DNA of 64,000 nucleotides from positions 327,286 to 391,285 of the forward strand of contig NZ_MJLT01000012.1 in NCBI RefSeq assembly GCF_001766675.1. Reading direction: 5' to 3'. The notes beneath the pieces are model-generated. The model saw only the letters and a program-made list of their open reading frames with translations. It was not told the DNA's origin and searched no databases. The position numbers and the translations under genes are program-made. The stretch comes from Arthrobacter sp. SW1. GTDB taxonomy: Bacteria; Actinomycetota; Actinomycetes; Actinomycetales; Micrococcaceae. Of this stretch, positions 19,101-25,573 are shown in pieces (within the stretch, counting starts at the first letter, position 1; each line of letters starts with the position of its first letter).

Positions 19101-20604
19101 CGCCCACCTCGGCCGGCCCGGCCGGACGGCTGGCGGCGAAGGAAGCCGGCTGCACGGCCTCAGCCGTTGCCGGCGTGAGGTGCGAAAGCGGCTGGAACTT
19201 CCAGGCGTTGTTGCCGTAGCCGAGGATCACGTTGGTGCGGAAGGTCGCGGCGGAACCCACCCGGACGGGATCCGTGGTGCTCAGGTAGGGCAGCGGCATG
19301 GCCTTGGTGGTGGCGTCCTTCAGGAAGTTGGTGGAGGCGCCGTCGTCGAGCTTGATGGCGCGGCGCGCGTTCTCCGCGGCGATCGCGGTGTTCTCCGCCG
19401 TGCCGTAGGCGGCCAAGGCGTTCGGCTGGACCAGCGGGGTGGTTCCTGCTGCCAGGCCGATCTCGCCGTACTGGTTCAGGGCGTAGTTGTCGGTCACCGT
19501 GTAGGAGCCCTGCGGGGCCAGGAGCATACCTTCGTAGCGCTCGCGGGTGGCGTCGTCGGCGGGCAGGGCGAAGTTGCTGGGCTTCACCTCGGGTGCGGCG
19601 TCGGCCAGGACCTTCAGCCCGGCAGCTTCCACCGTCAGCTGGGTCTGGTTGGCGAATTCGCTGACCGTTCCCGTGAGCTCCAGGTAGTCGCCGCTGTGCA
19701 CGGAGGCCGCCGTCGCGGGCGAGTAGACGAACAGGCCGTCCGACGCCGTCCTGGCCGCCGGATCGCTGTCGCCGCCGCTGCCGGGGGTCTGGACGTAGTA
19801 GCCGTTGAAGCCGCCCGTCGCATAGACGGCGGTGACCTTGCCGCGGGTGGTGACAGTGGCGCCCACCAACGGGCTCGCCGCGCCGGTGCCCTGGATCTCG
19901 GCAATGGTCTTCGTGCCGGGCTCCACGGGAGGAGTGGTGCCGCCGGCCGAGCCGGTGGGCGTGATCGTGGTGCTAAGGGCAAGGTCGGCTGCGTTGTTGT
20001 TGCTGTCCGCGCCGTTGCTGCGGTTCAGGCTCTTGACGTCCGTGTTGCCTGCAGGGGCGGTGGCTGCGGCGGTTTCGAAGGTGTTCGAGGTGCCGTAGCC
20101 GAGCAGGTCCGCCACTGCGGCGTTGGCCGTGACGGAGCCGGTGGGCAGGCTGCCGAGTGCCGTGGCCTGCTTGGCGAGGACGATCGTTCCGGCGCTTCCG
20201 GACGGGTTGAAGCTGCCGGAGCCGTCAACGTTGGCGGCGGGCAGTTCCGGTGCCGTGGACGTGGCGCTGTTGCTGGCGCCCTTGACGAGGAAGTAGCCCT
20301 TGGCCGGGATGGTGCCGCTCAGTGCCGTCACGCCGGTAGGTGCCGAGGTACCCGCCCCGGAGCGGTACTGCAGGGACCAGCCGGAAAGGTCCACTGCGGC
20401 GTCGCTGCTGTTGTAGAGCTCGACGAACTTGTTCCGGAAGGCTGCCCCGGAGCTTCCGCCGCTGAGATAGGCCTCGTTGATGACGACGCCGGGGGCGGCC
20501 GGTGCTTCGTCCGCAGCAACTGCGGGTATGGCGGTCAGCGGCGCTGCCAGCAAGGTTGCTGACAACGCCGAGCCCACCAGGAATTTCCAGTGTTTGCTGT
20601 GCAT
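16105..20604 (-). CDS. Secreted multidomain ExeM/NucH-type endonuclease fused to a 5'-nucleotidase
   Basis: 1499 residues, exported: a Sec signal peptide ends near AVAADEA (residues 28-34). Domains in order: lamin-tail domain (about 36-165, VINEAYLSGGS), OB-like domain (about 225-330), endonuclease/exonuclease/phosphatase domain (about 495-825, with SFNVLNYF, LEEIEN, GDFNAY and SDHDPVL), metallophosphatase domain of 5'-nucleotidase (about 841-1140, with INDFHGRID, GNHEFDGG and GHTHKEY), 5'-nucleotidase C-terminal substrate domain (about 1150-1340), and a small beta-rich tail with a cysteine pair. One chain could cut extracellular DNA and strip phosphate from the nucleotides. There is no LPXTG or hydrophobic anchor. 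Monocistronic, ending at the 16048 hairpin. A phosphate-scavenging role is inferred. Confidence 0.92.
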   Translation of the reverse strand: MHSKHWKFLVGSALSATLLAAPLTAIPAVAADEAPAAPGVVINEAYLSGGSSGAAFRNKFVELYNSSDAAVDLSGWSLQYRSGAGTSAPTGVTALSGTIPAKGYFLVKGASNSATSTAPELPAANVDGSGSFNPSGSAGTIVLAKQATALGSLPTGSVTANAAVADLLGYGTSNTFETAAATAPAGNTDVKSLNRSNGADSNNNAADLALSTTITPTGSAGGTTPPVEPGTKTIAEIQGTGAASPLVGATVTTRGKVTAVYATGGFNGYYVQTPGSGGDSDPAARTASDGLFVYSPATAASVHSGDYLELTGTVSEFANQTQLTVEAAGLKVLADAAPEVKPSNFALPADDATRERYEGMLLAPQGSYTVTDNYALNQYGEIGLAAGTTPLVQPNALAAYGTAENTAIAAENARRAIKLDDGASTNFLKDATTKAMPLPYLSTTDPVRVGSAATFRTNVILGYGNNAWKFQPLSHLTPATAEAVQPASFAASRPAGPAEVGGNLKIASFNVLNYFPTTGDQLTGCNFYTDRDGNPITVKDGCNARGAANAENFERQQAKIVAAITKAGADVVSLEEIENSAQFGKDRDDALAKLVEALNVKTPGVWDYVRSPANAPPLSDEDMIRTAFIYKKAVAEPIGESIIHNDTVAFASARKPLAQVFKPVGAADDKKFIAIVNHFKSKGSAATPDDTDKGQGASNLARTKQAQSLLAFANDLQAAKGTDKVFLIGDFNAYSQEDPIKVLSDAGYTDLESGTGKHSYLFGGMVGSLDHVLASPAAKATVTGTDIWNINSVESVALEYSRYNSNVGNYYVADEFRASDHDPVLVGLNLPVAETPVSVDLQFLGINDFHGRIDSNTALFASTIEKLRAEATGPTAFISAGDNIGASLFASAVAKDQPTIDVLNALELKASAVGNHEFDGGWPDLRDRVIAGGSNAKFPMLGANVYQKGTTTPVLPEYTVLDMDGIKVAVIGTVTQEVPTLVSPAGVADLEFGDPVDAINRVAAKIKAEKLADVIVVENHDGAGAGTPEGATLEQEVAAGGPFAKLVKETSPDVAAIFTGHTHKEYAWEAPVYGADGQPTGKTRPIVQTGNYGENIGRITLTVDAASKAVTAFTASNVKRITTDLSATYPRVAQVKTIVEKALAEAAVVGNQPVGTVTADITTAFTPDPAGGAPKRDDRSSESTLGNLVADSLVDTLKAPELGGAEIGVVNPGGLRNELYYAPDGTITYAEANAVLPFVNNLWTTSLTGAQFKTLLEQQWQTNPDGTVPSRPYLQLGLSKNVNYSYDAARPAGDRVTSIRVGGELIDPAKSYRVGTFSFLAGGGDNFRIFKEGADTRDSGLVDRDAWIKYLQNHKPVSPDFARRSVAVVNTTADEVKGGDTMALAVSKLDLTSLGSPVNTSLTAVFTDAKGVATQLGSVPVSGGAATVNLQVPASAAAGTGTLVLTAVESGTVVKTAVKVAAPLPPKCTAPVPPTKWYDFIGWIRYAIAWIEYQKCLKG

Positions 20605-20786
20605 CCGTTCTTACTTTCTTCTCGGAACCGGTCAGGTTCTGCGTGCACCGCGGGCCGCGTTGTAACCGGCGACGGCGATAAGGGACGACGGCGCGGGGGG
20701 CCGTGCGGGATGAGGCATGGGTGGAGCTTGGCGTGCGGACGGGCCGCGTCCGGAAGAGCCGGAGGACGGATCGTGCCGCGAAGGAA

Positions 20787-20845
20787 CTTTACCGCGGGTA
20801 AAGAAGTGTCCGTGGTATTGGAGCAGGGCAAAGTGAACCGCGGGT
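20787..20845. promoter_or_regulatory. Two inverted repeats sharing the core ACCGCGGGT in the exeM upstream region
   Basis: CTTTACC-GCG-GGTAAAG (20787-20803) is a perfect 17-bp interrupted palindrome, and 46 bases on (centre 20841) the same ACCGCGGGT core recurs as GAACCGCGGGTTG. Both lie in the 279-base gap upstream of the secreted nuclease gene. The rest of the gap is GC-rich and shows no ORF or clear promoter. Possible operator; the binding protein is unknown. Confidence 0.35.
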
Positions 20846-20883
20846 TGCCGTGCGGTGGCGGTGCGGGGCTGTCCCTGTGGGCG

Positions 20884-21384
20884 CTACTTCTTCGCGCCCT
20901 TCAGGCTTCCCTTGACCTGTTCGCCCCCTGCCCCGCCCACCAGGCAGACGATTTCCTTGTCTCCGGTCTTCCAGCTCTCGCTGGTTGGGAAGAAATAGGT
21001 GATTTCAAGGTCAGAATCCTTGAACGCCTTGCCGATGAACGTGGCGAATTCCTTGTCGCAGAAGTCTTCGGCCTTCTGGGAAATCACCGCGTCTCCCGGG
21101 TACGACGAGCCCTCAAGGTTGGTGGCCGCGAACGCCTCGAAATCGTGGTCCTGGGGGCAGGGGATGATGGTGACGTCCTTGACCTCCGAACCGTCGGGTT
21201 CCTGGAGGCAGTCGCCCACCTTCACCTTGAAGGCGTCCGCTTTGGACGATTCCGTGGCTACTCCGGAGGCATCGCGCTTGGCGTCGCCGCTGTTGATCAG
21301 TGAGCAGGCTCCCAGGGTGAGGGGGAACATGCACAGGGTGGCGGCCAGTGCCGCGGTGGTTTTGCTGGTGCGTGCGATGGACAT
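20884..21384 (-). CDS. Septum-formation-family lipoprotein, function unknown
   Basis: 166 residues from the ATG at 21384 (an ATG four codons upstream at 21396 is the alternative). The signal peptide ends in a lipobox LTLGAC, so it is exported and lipid-anchored. The mature part (KVKVGDCLQEPDG, IPCPQDHDFEAFA, FCDKEF) resembles the actinobacterial Septum_form domain: paired cysteines and an ability to follow a membrane anchor or DUF4190 segment in other proteins. Four mature-domain cysteines could form two disulphides. Its job is not established. It is monocistronic; the nuclease gene lies downstream on the same strand beyond a 279-base gap. Confidence 0.75.
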   Translation of the reverse strand: MSIARTSKTTAALAATLCMFPLTLGACSLINSGDAKRDASGVATESSKADAFKVKVGDCLQEPDGSEVKDVTIIPCPQDHDFEAFAATNLEGSSYPGDAVISQKAEDFCDKEFATFIGKAFKDSDLEITYFFPTSESWKTGDKEIVCLVGGAGGEQVKGSLKGAKK

Positions 21385-21480
21385 GGTGTCCCTCATTTTC
21401 AGTGGTGATGCAGGCCGCTCCCCCTGCGCCGGCGGTAGCGTAGCCCGGCAGGCAAGATGCCGTGCCGGGCCACGGGTAAA

Positions 21481-22266
21481 TCAACTCTCGGGGGTGAGGT
21501 CCTGCACCAGCCGGAACACCGCGCCCGTGGGGTCGGTCAACACGGCAATCCGGCCGAACGGTGTGTCCTCCGCCGGGTTGACCACGCTCGCGCCGAGGGC
21601 CAGCGCCTGCTCGATGGCGGTGTCGGTGCTGTCCACCGCGAAGTAGACGGTCCAGTGCGAGGGCACCTGCTCGGGCAGGTATCCGGAAGCATCCATGATC
21701 CCGGCCTTGGCGTCGTCGCCGGCACCGAGGGTGGTGTAGCGGAACTCGGGAGTGTCGCTCATGGTGCTGGTCTCCCAGCCGAAGACCTTCTGGTAGAAGG
21801 CCACCGCGTTCCCGTAGTCCTTGGTGTGGAGTTCGTGCCATGCGGGCGCACCGCTTTCCGCGGCGAGCTGGTAGCCCTTGTGCTCACCGAACTGCCAGAG
21901 GCCGATCGCTGCTCCGGAGGGATCGCCGACCATGGCCATGCTGCCCTGCTCCGGGACCTCCATCGGCTCGAGGAACACCTGGCCGCCGTTGGCGGCCGCC
22001 GCCTCGGTGGTGGCCCTGATGTCGTCGGTGCGCAGGTAGGTGGACCAGACGTCCGGCATGGGACCCATGTCCTCCTGCTTCTTCATGATGCCGGCCACCA
22101 TCTTGCCGTCTTTCCATGCGGTGATGTAGCCGCCGTACTTTTCTTCGTCGCCGGTTTCGTAGCTCCAGCCGAACAGGGTGGTGTAGAAGGTCTTGGCCTT
22201 CTCCGTATCCGAGGTCATCAGGTCGATCCAGCAGGGTGCGCCGGGCGTGATCTCAGGGGTGGGCAT
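21481..22266 (-). CDS. VOC-family protein with two glyoxalase-like domains
   Basis: 261 residues made of two tandem vicinal-oxygen-chelate domains: about 8-120 (PCWIDLMTSDTEKAKTFY) and about 135-257 (PAWHELHTKDYGNAVAFY). Each carries the FGW turn and a terminal GRIAVLTDPTGAVF or SMAMVGDPSGAAIG strand. The second domain has His-Glu-like metal ligand candidates (WHEL). Such two-domain proteins in Streptomyces and Arthrobacter are usually annotated as hydroxylases or glyoxalase/bleomycin-resistance proteins without proven substrate. The ATG at 22266 has GGAG 5 bases upstream. It stands as a single gene. Confidence 0.85.
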   Translation of the reverse strand: MPTPEITPGAPCWIDLMTSDTEKAKTFYTTLFGWSYETGDEEKYGGYITAWKDGKMVAGIMKKQEDMGPMPDVWSTYLRTDDIRATTEAAAANGGQVFLEPMEVPEQGSMAMVGDPSGAAIGLWQFGEHKGYQLAAESGAPAWHELHTKDYGNAVAFYQKVFGWETSTMSDTPEFRYTTLGAGDDAKAGIMDASGYLPEQVPSHWTVYFAVDSTDTAIEQALALGASVVNPAEDTPFGRIAVLTDPTGAVFRLVQDLTPES

Positions 22267-22436
22267 GTTGCTCCTCTGGTTGGTTCCGGGACGGATTGCC
22301 CCGGATTTTCGGGCATGTGGTGGAGACAGACAGCACCCTATGCCGGGGGTCGGACAGTTTCAATGATCCGCATCGGCGGCTGCTTGGGGACGCGGTAATC
22401 CTTGTTGCTGTCAGTGCCCCGGCGTAGCCTTCGGGC

Positions 22437-22721
22437 ATGGTCCACCAGTCGCCGCTCAACGCCGCAAAGACGCCCCTTCCCCGGGAAATCCAAGCGCTGT
22501 CCCGCGTGGGCAAGGTACCCGTCCTGGCCTATCTGGAATGGCCACGCTTCGGGCAGTACGTCCCGGCCATGGTGGTGCGCACGGCGCCGGGGCGGGTGCT
22601 GGTCCAGTGGTGGCCGGACCCCTTCAAGCCGGGCGAACGCCACACCTGGCTGAAGGACACGGACGTGCGGCAGGACCTGCGCGTGGCCCGGGGCAGCCCC
22701 CAGGCGCCGGGAAAGGATTGA
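22437..22721 (+). CDS. Small hypothetical protein
   Basis: 94 residues, rich in tryptophan and proline in its middle (YLEWPRFGQYVPAMVVR, VQWWPDPFKPGERHTWL), with no signal peptide or membrane span. It is not recognised. The central strand pattern could be a small SH3-like barrel such as found in agenet or Tudor-like folds, but this is only an impression. There is no obvious ribosome site before the ATG. The codon positions show the GC-skew of real genes here, and it sits between two convergent or divergent genes with room for its own promoter. Confidence 0.5.
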   Translation: MVHQSPLNAAKTPLPREIQALSRVGKVPVLAYLEWPRFGQYVPAMVVRTAPGRVLVQWWPDPFKPGERHTWLKDTDVRQDLRVARGSPQAPGKD

Positions 22722-22767
22722 GCGCCGGGAAAGGCATGAGCACCTGGGAAAGGACTGAGCCCCGGCT

Positions 22768-23505
22768 TCACGCCACGGGGTTGGGAACCTCCACCAGCCG
22801 GGTGTTTCCGTCCACCAGGTCAACCGGGCGAAGCTTCCAGGAGGAGGCCACGCCGTAGGCGTCGGCCAGGACCGCGTCCAACAGCCCCGCGCCGTTCTTC
22901 TCCCCGGGGTCGATCCAGTCGTTGATCATGTCCGGAGCAAGCGGAACCGGGAGCCGGTCATGCAGGTAGTGCAGTCCGGCGTGGGCTTCTTCCGGCGGCG
23001 TCGGCATGGTGAGGATGCTGCAGGACAGCCGCCAGGCACGGGGATCCCGGTTGTCCGCGACGGACTCATCCCGCCAGAAGGCGAACAGGCCCGCGAAAGT
23101 GATGATGTCGCCGTCGGGCTCCACGATGTAACGCTGCTTGGGGTCCTTCCGGCCCGGCCCGGACTTCTTGTACTCGTAGTAGGCCGAGACGGGCACCACC
23201 GCGCGCCACTTCTGGAGCGATGCCTTGAAACTGGGCAGGGTGGCCGCGGTTTCGGAGCGGGCGTTCCAGCTGGGCAGGCGCGAATCGAAGGTTTCGGCGA
23301 AGCTGGGAATCAAGCCCCACCGCCCGACGGCGAGCTCCCGCCGGAGCGATCCGTCGTCGCCGTTCCGTCCGCGCAGGAAGGTGACGGGATCCGTAGGGTT
23401 GAACTGCAGCGCGGGGGAGGGGTAGACGGTGTCATCCCGCAGCAGGGCGTCAAGCTTCCGGGAAAGATCGTCGGCTTCAAAACCGACACTGAATCGTCCG
23501 CACAT
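22768..23505 (-). CDS. SRAP family protein (YedK/HMCES), abasic-site DNA-protein crosslinker
   Basis: 245 residues starting MCGRFSV, so after methionine removal cysteine 2 becomes the N-terminal nucleophile that forms a thiazolidine link with abasic sites in single-stranded DNA. Other family landmarks are present: the NARSETA segment, the conserved glutamate in VPVSAYYEYKK and the histidine in LHYLHDRLPVPL. It shields abasic sites during replication; older names call it an SOS-associated peptidase. The start is fixed at 23505 because the catalytic cysteine must follow the initiator; an upstream in-frame ATG was rejected. No LexA box was recognised upstream. Confidence 0.94.
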   Translation of the reverse strand: MCGRFSVGFEADDLSRKLDALLRDDTVYPSPALQFNPTDPVTFLRGRNGDDGSLRRELAVGRWGLIPSFAETFDSRLPSWNARSETAATLPSFKASLQKWRAVVPVSAYYEYKKSGPGRKDPKQRYIVEPDGDIITFAGLFAFWRDESVADNRDPRAWRLSCSILTMPTPPEEAHAGLHYLHDRLPVPLAPDMINDWIDPGEKNGAGLLDAVLADAYGVASSWKLRPVDLVDGNTRLVEVPNPVA

Positions 23506-23590
23506 GCGGCCATTCTCACGCACCCGACGGCGGGGCGCCAGCCCGAAGAAGGAAGGGGCGCCAGCCCGGGGCAAGAGCGGCGGGAAACAG

Positions 23591-23638
23591 CAGAGGCCGG
23601 TCACCGCCCATCCGAAGTGGAGCTGTAACCGGCCTCTG
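23591..23638 (-). terminator. Probable terminator downstream of tRNA-Ser(TGA)
   Basis: CAGAGGCCGGT (23591-23601) pairs with ACCGGCCTCTG (23628-23638) across a 26-base loop. On the minus strand it follows the tRNA and is trailed by CTGTTTCCC. Confidence 0.55.
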
Positions 23639-23673
23639 GCCTGCGCAAATGCCTAAGCAAAGACTGCGCTACG

Positions 23674-23761
23674 CGGAAGGTAAGGGATTTGAACCCTTGG
23701 TACGGGGTTACCGCACACTGGTTTTCAAGACCAGCTCCTTAGGCCGCTCGGACAACCTTCC
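23674..23761 (-). tRNA. tRNA-Ser, anticodon TGA
   Basis: The 88-nt minus-strand sequence folds as a class II tRNA. Acceptor GGAAGGT/ACCTTCC has discriminator G. The anticodon arm CTGGT-CTTGAAA-ACCAG gives TGA, and there is a long variable arm and T-loop GGTTCAAATCC. It decodes serine TCA and, by wobble, other TCN codons. The 3' CCA is not encoded. Confidence 0.96.
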
Positions 23762-23863
23762 CTGCCTAGTAGTGTTTCATAGGGAGTTGGCTGCTTCAAA
23801 AACCCGCAGCGGGCTCCTGGCCGCCGCGGCCGCGCACCATCACGCAAGAAATCGGGAGCATCC

Positions 23864-24847
23864 ATGAAAGCCGTCTACATTTCGGAACCGGGCGGACCGG
23901 AGGTCTTGGAGGTCCGCGAGGTTCCAGCGCCGGTTCCCGGCCCCGGCGAGGTGCTGATCGACGTCGTCGCGGTTGGTTTGAACCGTGCGGATGCTCAGCA
24001 GCGCAGGGGCTTCTACCCGCCTCCGCCGGGCGCGTCCGAGGTGCCGGGCCTGGAGGTATCCGGCCGCATCGCGGCGTTCGGCCCGGACGTCAGCAAGCCC
24101 TTCACCCTCGGCGACAAGGTGGTGGCGCTGCTCGCGGGCGGCGGCTACGCGCAGCAGGTTGCCGTCCCGGCCGAGCAGGTCCTCAAAGTGCCGGACGGCG
24201 TAGACCTGGTGACCGCTGCAGCGTTGCCTGAGGTGGCGGCCACCGTTTATTCGAACCTGGTGATGACGGCGCAGCTTCAGCCGGGCGAGACGGTCCTTGT
24301 CCACGGTGCCACCGGCGGCATCGGCACCATGGCGATCCAGCTGGCCAAGGCCTACGGAGCGGTGGTCGCCACCACCGCCGGCACTGCCGAAAAGATCGCC
24401 ACCGCAAAGGCGTTCCTCGGCGCGGACATCGCCATCAACTACACCGAGGAAGACTTCGCGGAAAGCCTCAAGGCACAGAACGGCGGCAAGGGCGCGGACG
24501 TGATCCTCGACGTCGTCGGGGCCAAATACCTGAAGCAGAACATCGAAGCGCTCGCCGAGTACGGGCGACTGGTGGTGATCGGCCTGCAGGGCGGCGTCAA
24601 GGGCGAGCTCGACCTCGGGCAGTTGCTCAGCAAGCGGGCGGCGGTCATCGGCACCACGCTGCGGTCCCGGCCCGTCGCGGAAAAGGGCATGATCATGAAT
24701 GCCGTCCGCGAGCACGTCTGGCCGATGTTCGCTGACGGGCGCATCAAGCCGCTCGTGGCCAAGTCCTTCCCGCTGGAGCAGGTGCGCGAGGCCCACGAAT
24801 ACTTTGATTCCGGCGAGCACGTGGGCAAGGTGCTCCTGCTGCTCTGA
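23864..24847 (+). CDS. NAD(P)H quinone oxidoreductase, PIG3-like medium-chain dehydrogenase
   Basis: 327 residues of the zinc-independent quinone oxidoreductase branch of the medium-chain dehydrogenase superfamily. A GroES-like N-terminal domain (MKAVYISEPGGPEVLEV) is followed by a Rossmann domain with the NADPH-binding HGATGGIGTMAIQLAKA at about 145-161. The usual structural and catalytic zinc cysteines are missing, as expected for this branch. It likely reduces quinones or enals with NADPH. A PadR regulator gene follows 42 bases downstream on the same strand and may control it. Confidence 0.9.
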   Translation: MKAVYISEPGGPEVLEVREVPAPVPGPGEVLIDVVAVGLNRADAQQRRGFYPPPPGASEVPGLEVSGRIAAFGPDVSKPFTLGDKVVALLAGGGYAQQVAVPAEQVLKVPDGVDLVTAAALPEVAATVYSNLVMTAQLQPGETVLVHGATGGIGTMAIQLAKAYGAVVATTAGTAEKIATAKAFLGADIAINYTEEDFAESLKAQNGGKGADVILDVVGAKYLKQNIEALAEYGRLVVIGLQGGVKGELDLGQLLSKRAAVIGTTLRSRPVAEKGMIMNAVREHVWPMFADGRIKPLVAKSFPLEQVREAHEYFDSGEHVGKVLLLL

Positions 24848-24889
24848 GGCGTTGTTGCGCGGTGGCCGACGCTGCGGAAAGAGGGGGAC

Positions 24890-25492
24890 ATGGCAATCCG
24901 GCACGGCATCCTGGCGCTGCTCCAGGAGAAATCCCGCTACGGCTATGAGCTGCGCGCCGAATTCGAGGCCCGCACCGGTGCCGTCTGGCCCCTGAACATC
25001 GGGCAGGTCTACTCCACCTTGGACCGCCTGGAGCGTGACGGCCTGGTCACCCGGGAAGGCGACGACGGCGAAGGCCACGTCATCTACAGCCTCACGCCAG
25101 CGGGCCATGACGAACTCGGGCAATGGCTTTCCACCGCCGTGGCCCGCGATGCCTCGCCGCGGAACGAGCTCGCCATCAAGCTGTCGCTCGCAGCCACCAT
25201 GCCCGGCGCGGATTTGCCGGGGCTGATCCAGGAACAACGCGGGGCCACGCTTGGCAGGCTCCAGGAACTCACCCGGCAGCGCAAGGACTTCTCCGCGGGG
25301 CCGCACGTGGCCGATACCGCCCGTGCCATGGTCCTGGATTCGCTTGTCTTCCAGCTCGAAGCCGAGCTGCGTTGGCTGGACCTGTGCGAAGCGCGGCTCG
25401 TGCACACGGGGCAGATTGCCGCCGTCGGCTCCCGCACTTCAGCGCCCGACGCCGGCCCCGCGCCAGCGGGGTCACCGGCGCCTTCCGCTTGA
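24890..25492 (+). CDS. PadR-family transcriptional regulator
   Basis: 200 residues. The N-terminal winged helix (about 1-80: IRHGILALLQEKSRYGYEL, then YSTLDRLERDGLV) is the PadR DNA-binding domain, followed by a helical C-terminal dimer domain (about 90-180). The last ~20 residues are proline- and alanine-rich and probably disordered. PadR proteins repress detoxification genes and are relieved by small aromatic or hydrophobic ligands. The ATG at 24890 has a GAGGGGG purine run upstream. Its likely partner is the quinone oxidoreductase just upstream, an inference from position. Confidence 0.92.
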   Translation: MAIRHGILALLQEKSRYGYELRAEFEARTGAVWPLNIGQVYSTLDRLERDGLVTREGDDGEGHVIYSLTPAGHDELGQWLSTAVARDASPRNELAIKLSLAATMPGADLPGLIQEQRGATLGRLQELTRQRKDFSAGPHVADTARAMVLDSLVFQLEAELRWLDLCEARLVHTGQIAAVGSRTSAPDAGPAPAGSPAPSA

Positions 25493-25573
25493 CTGCTTTT
25501 GTCACAGCGGCTTGCTACAGTGCCGCTAGGATCACGCCATTCTCAAGCCAGCCACTGTTCTCAAGGAGGAGCC

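Noticed and set aside
16081..20562. Long open frame opposite the secreted nuclease gene
   Set aside because: The high GC content removes stops on the opposite strand; the translation has no recognisable domain and the minus-strand protein has clear motifs throughout.
23510..23604. N-terminal extension of the SRAP protein
   Set aside because: The family requires cysteine directly after the initiator methionine, which fixes the start at 23505.
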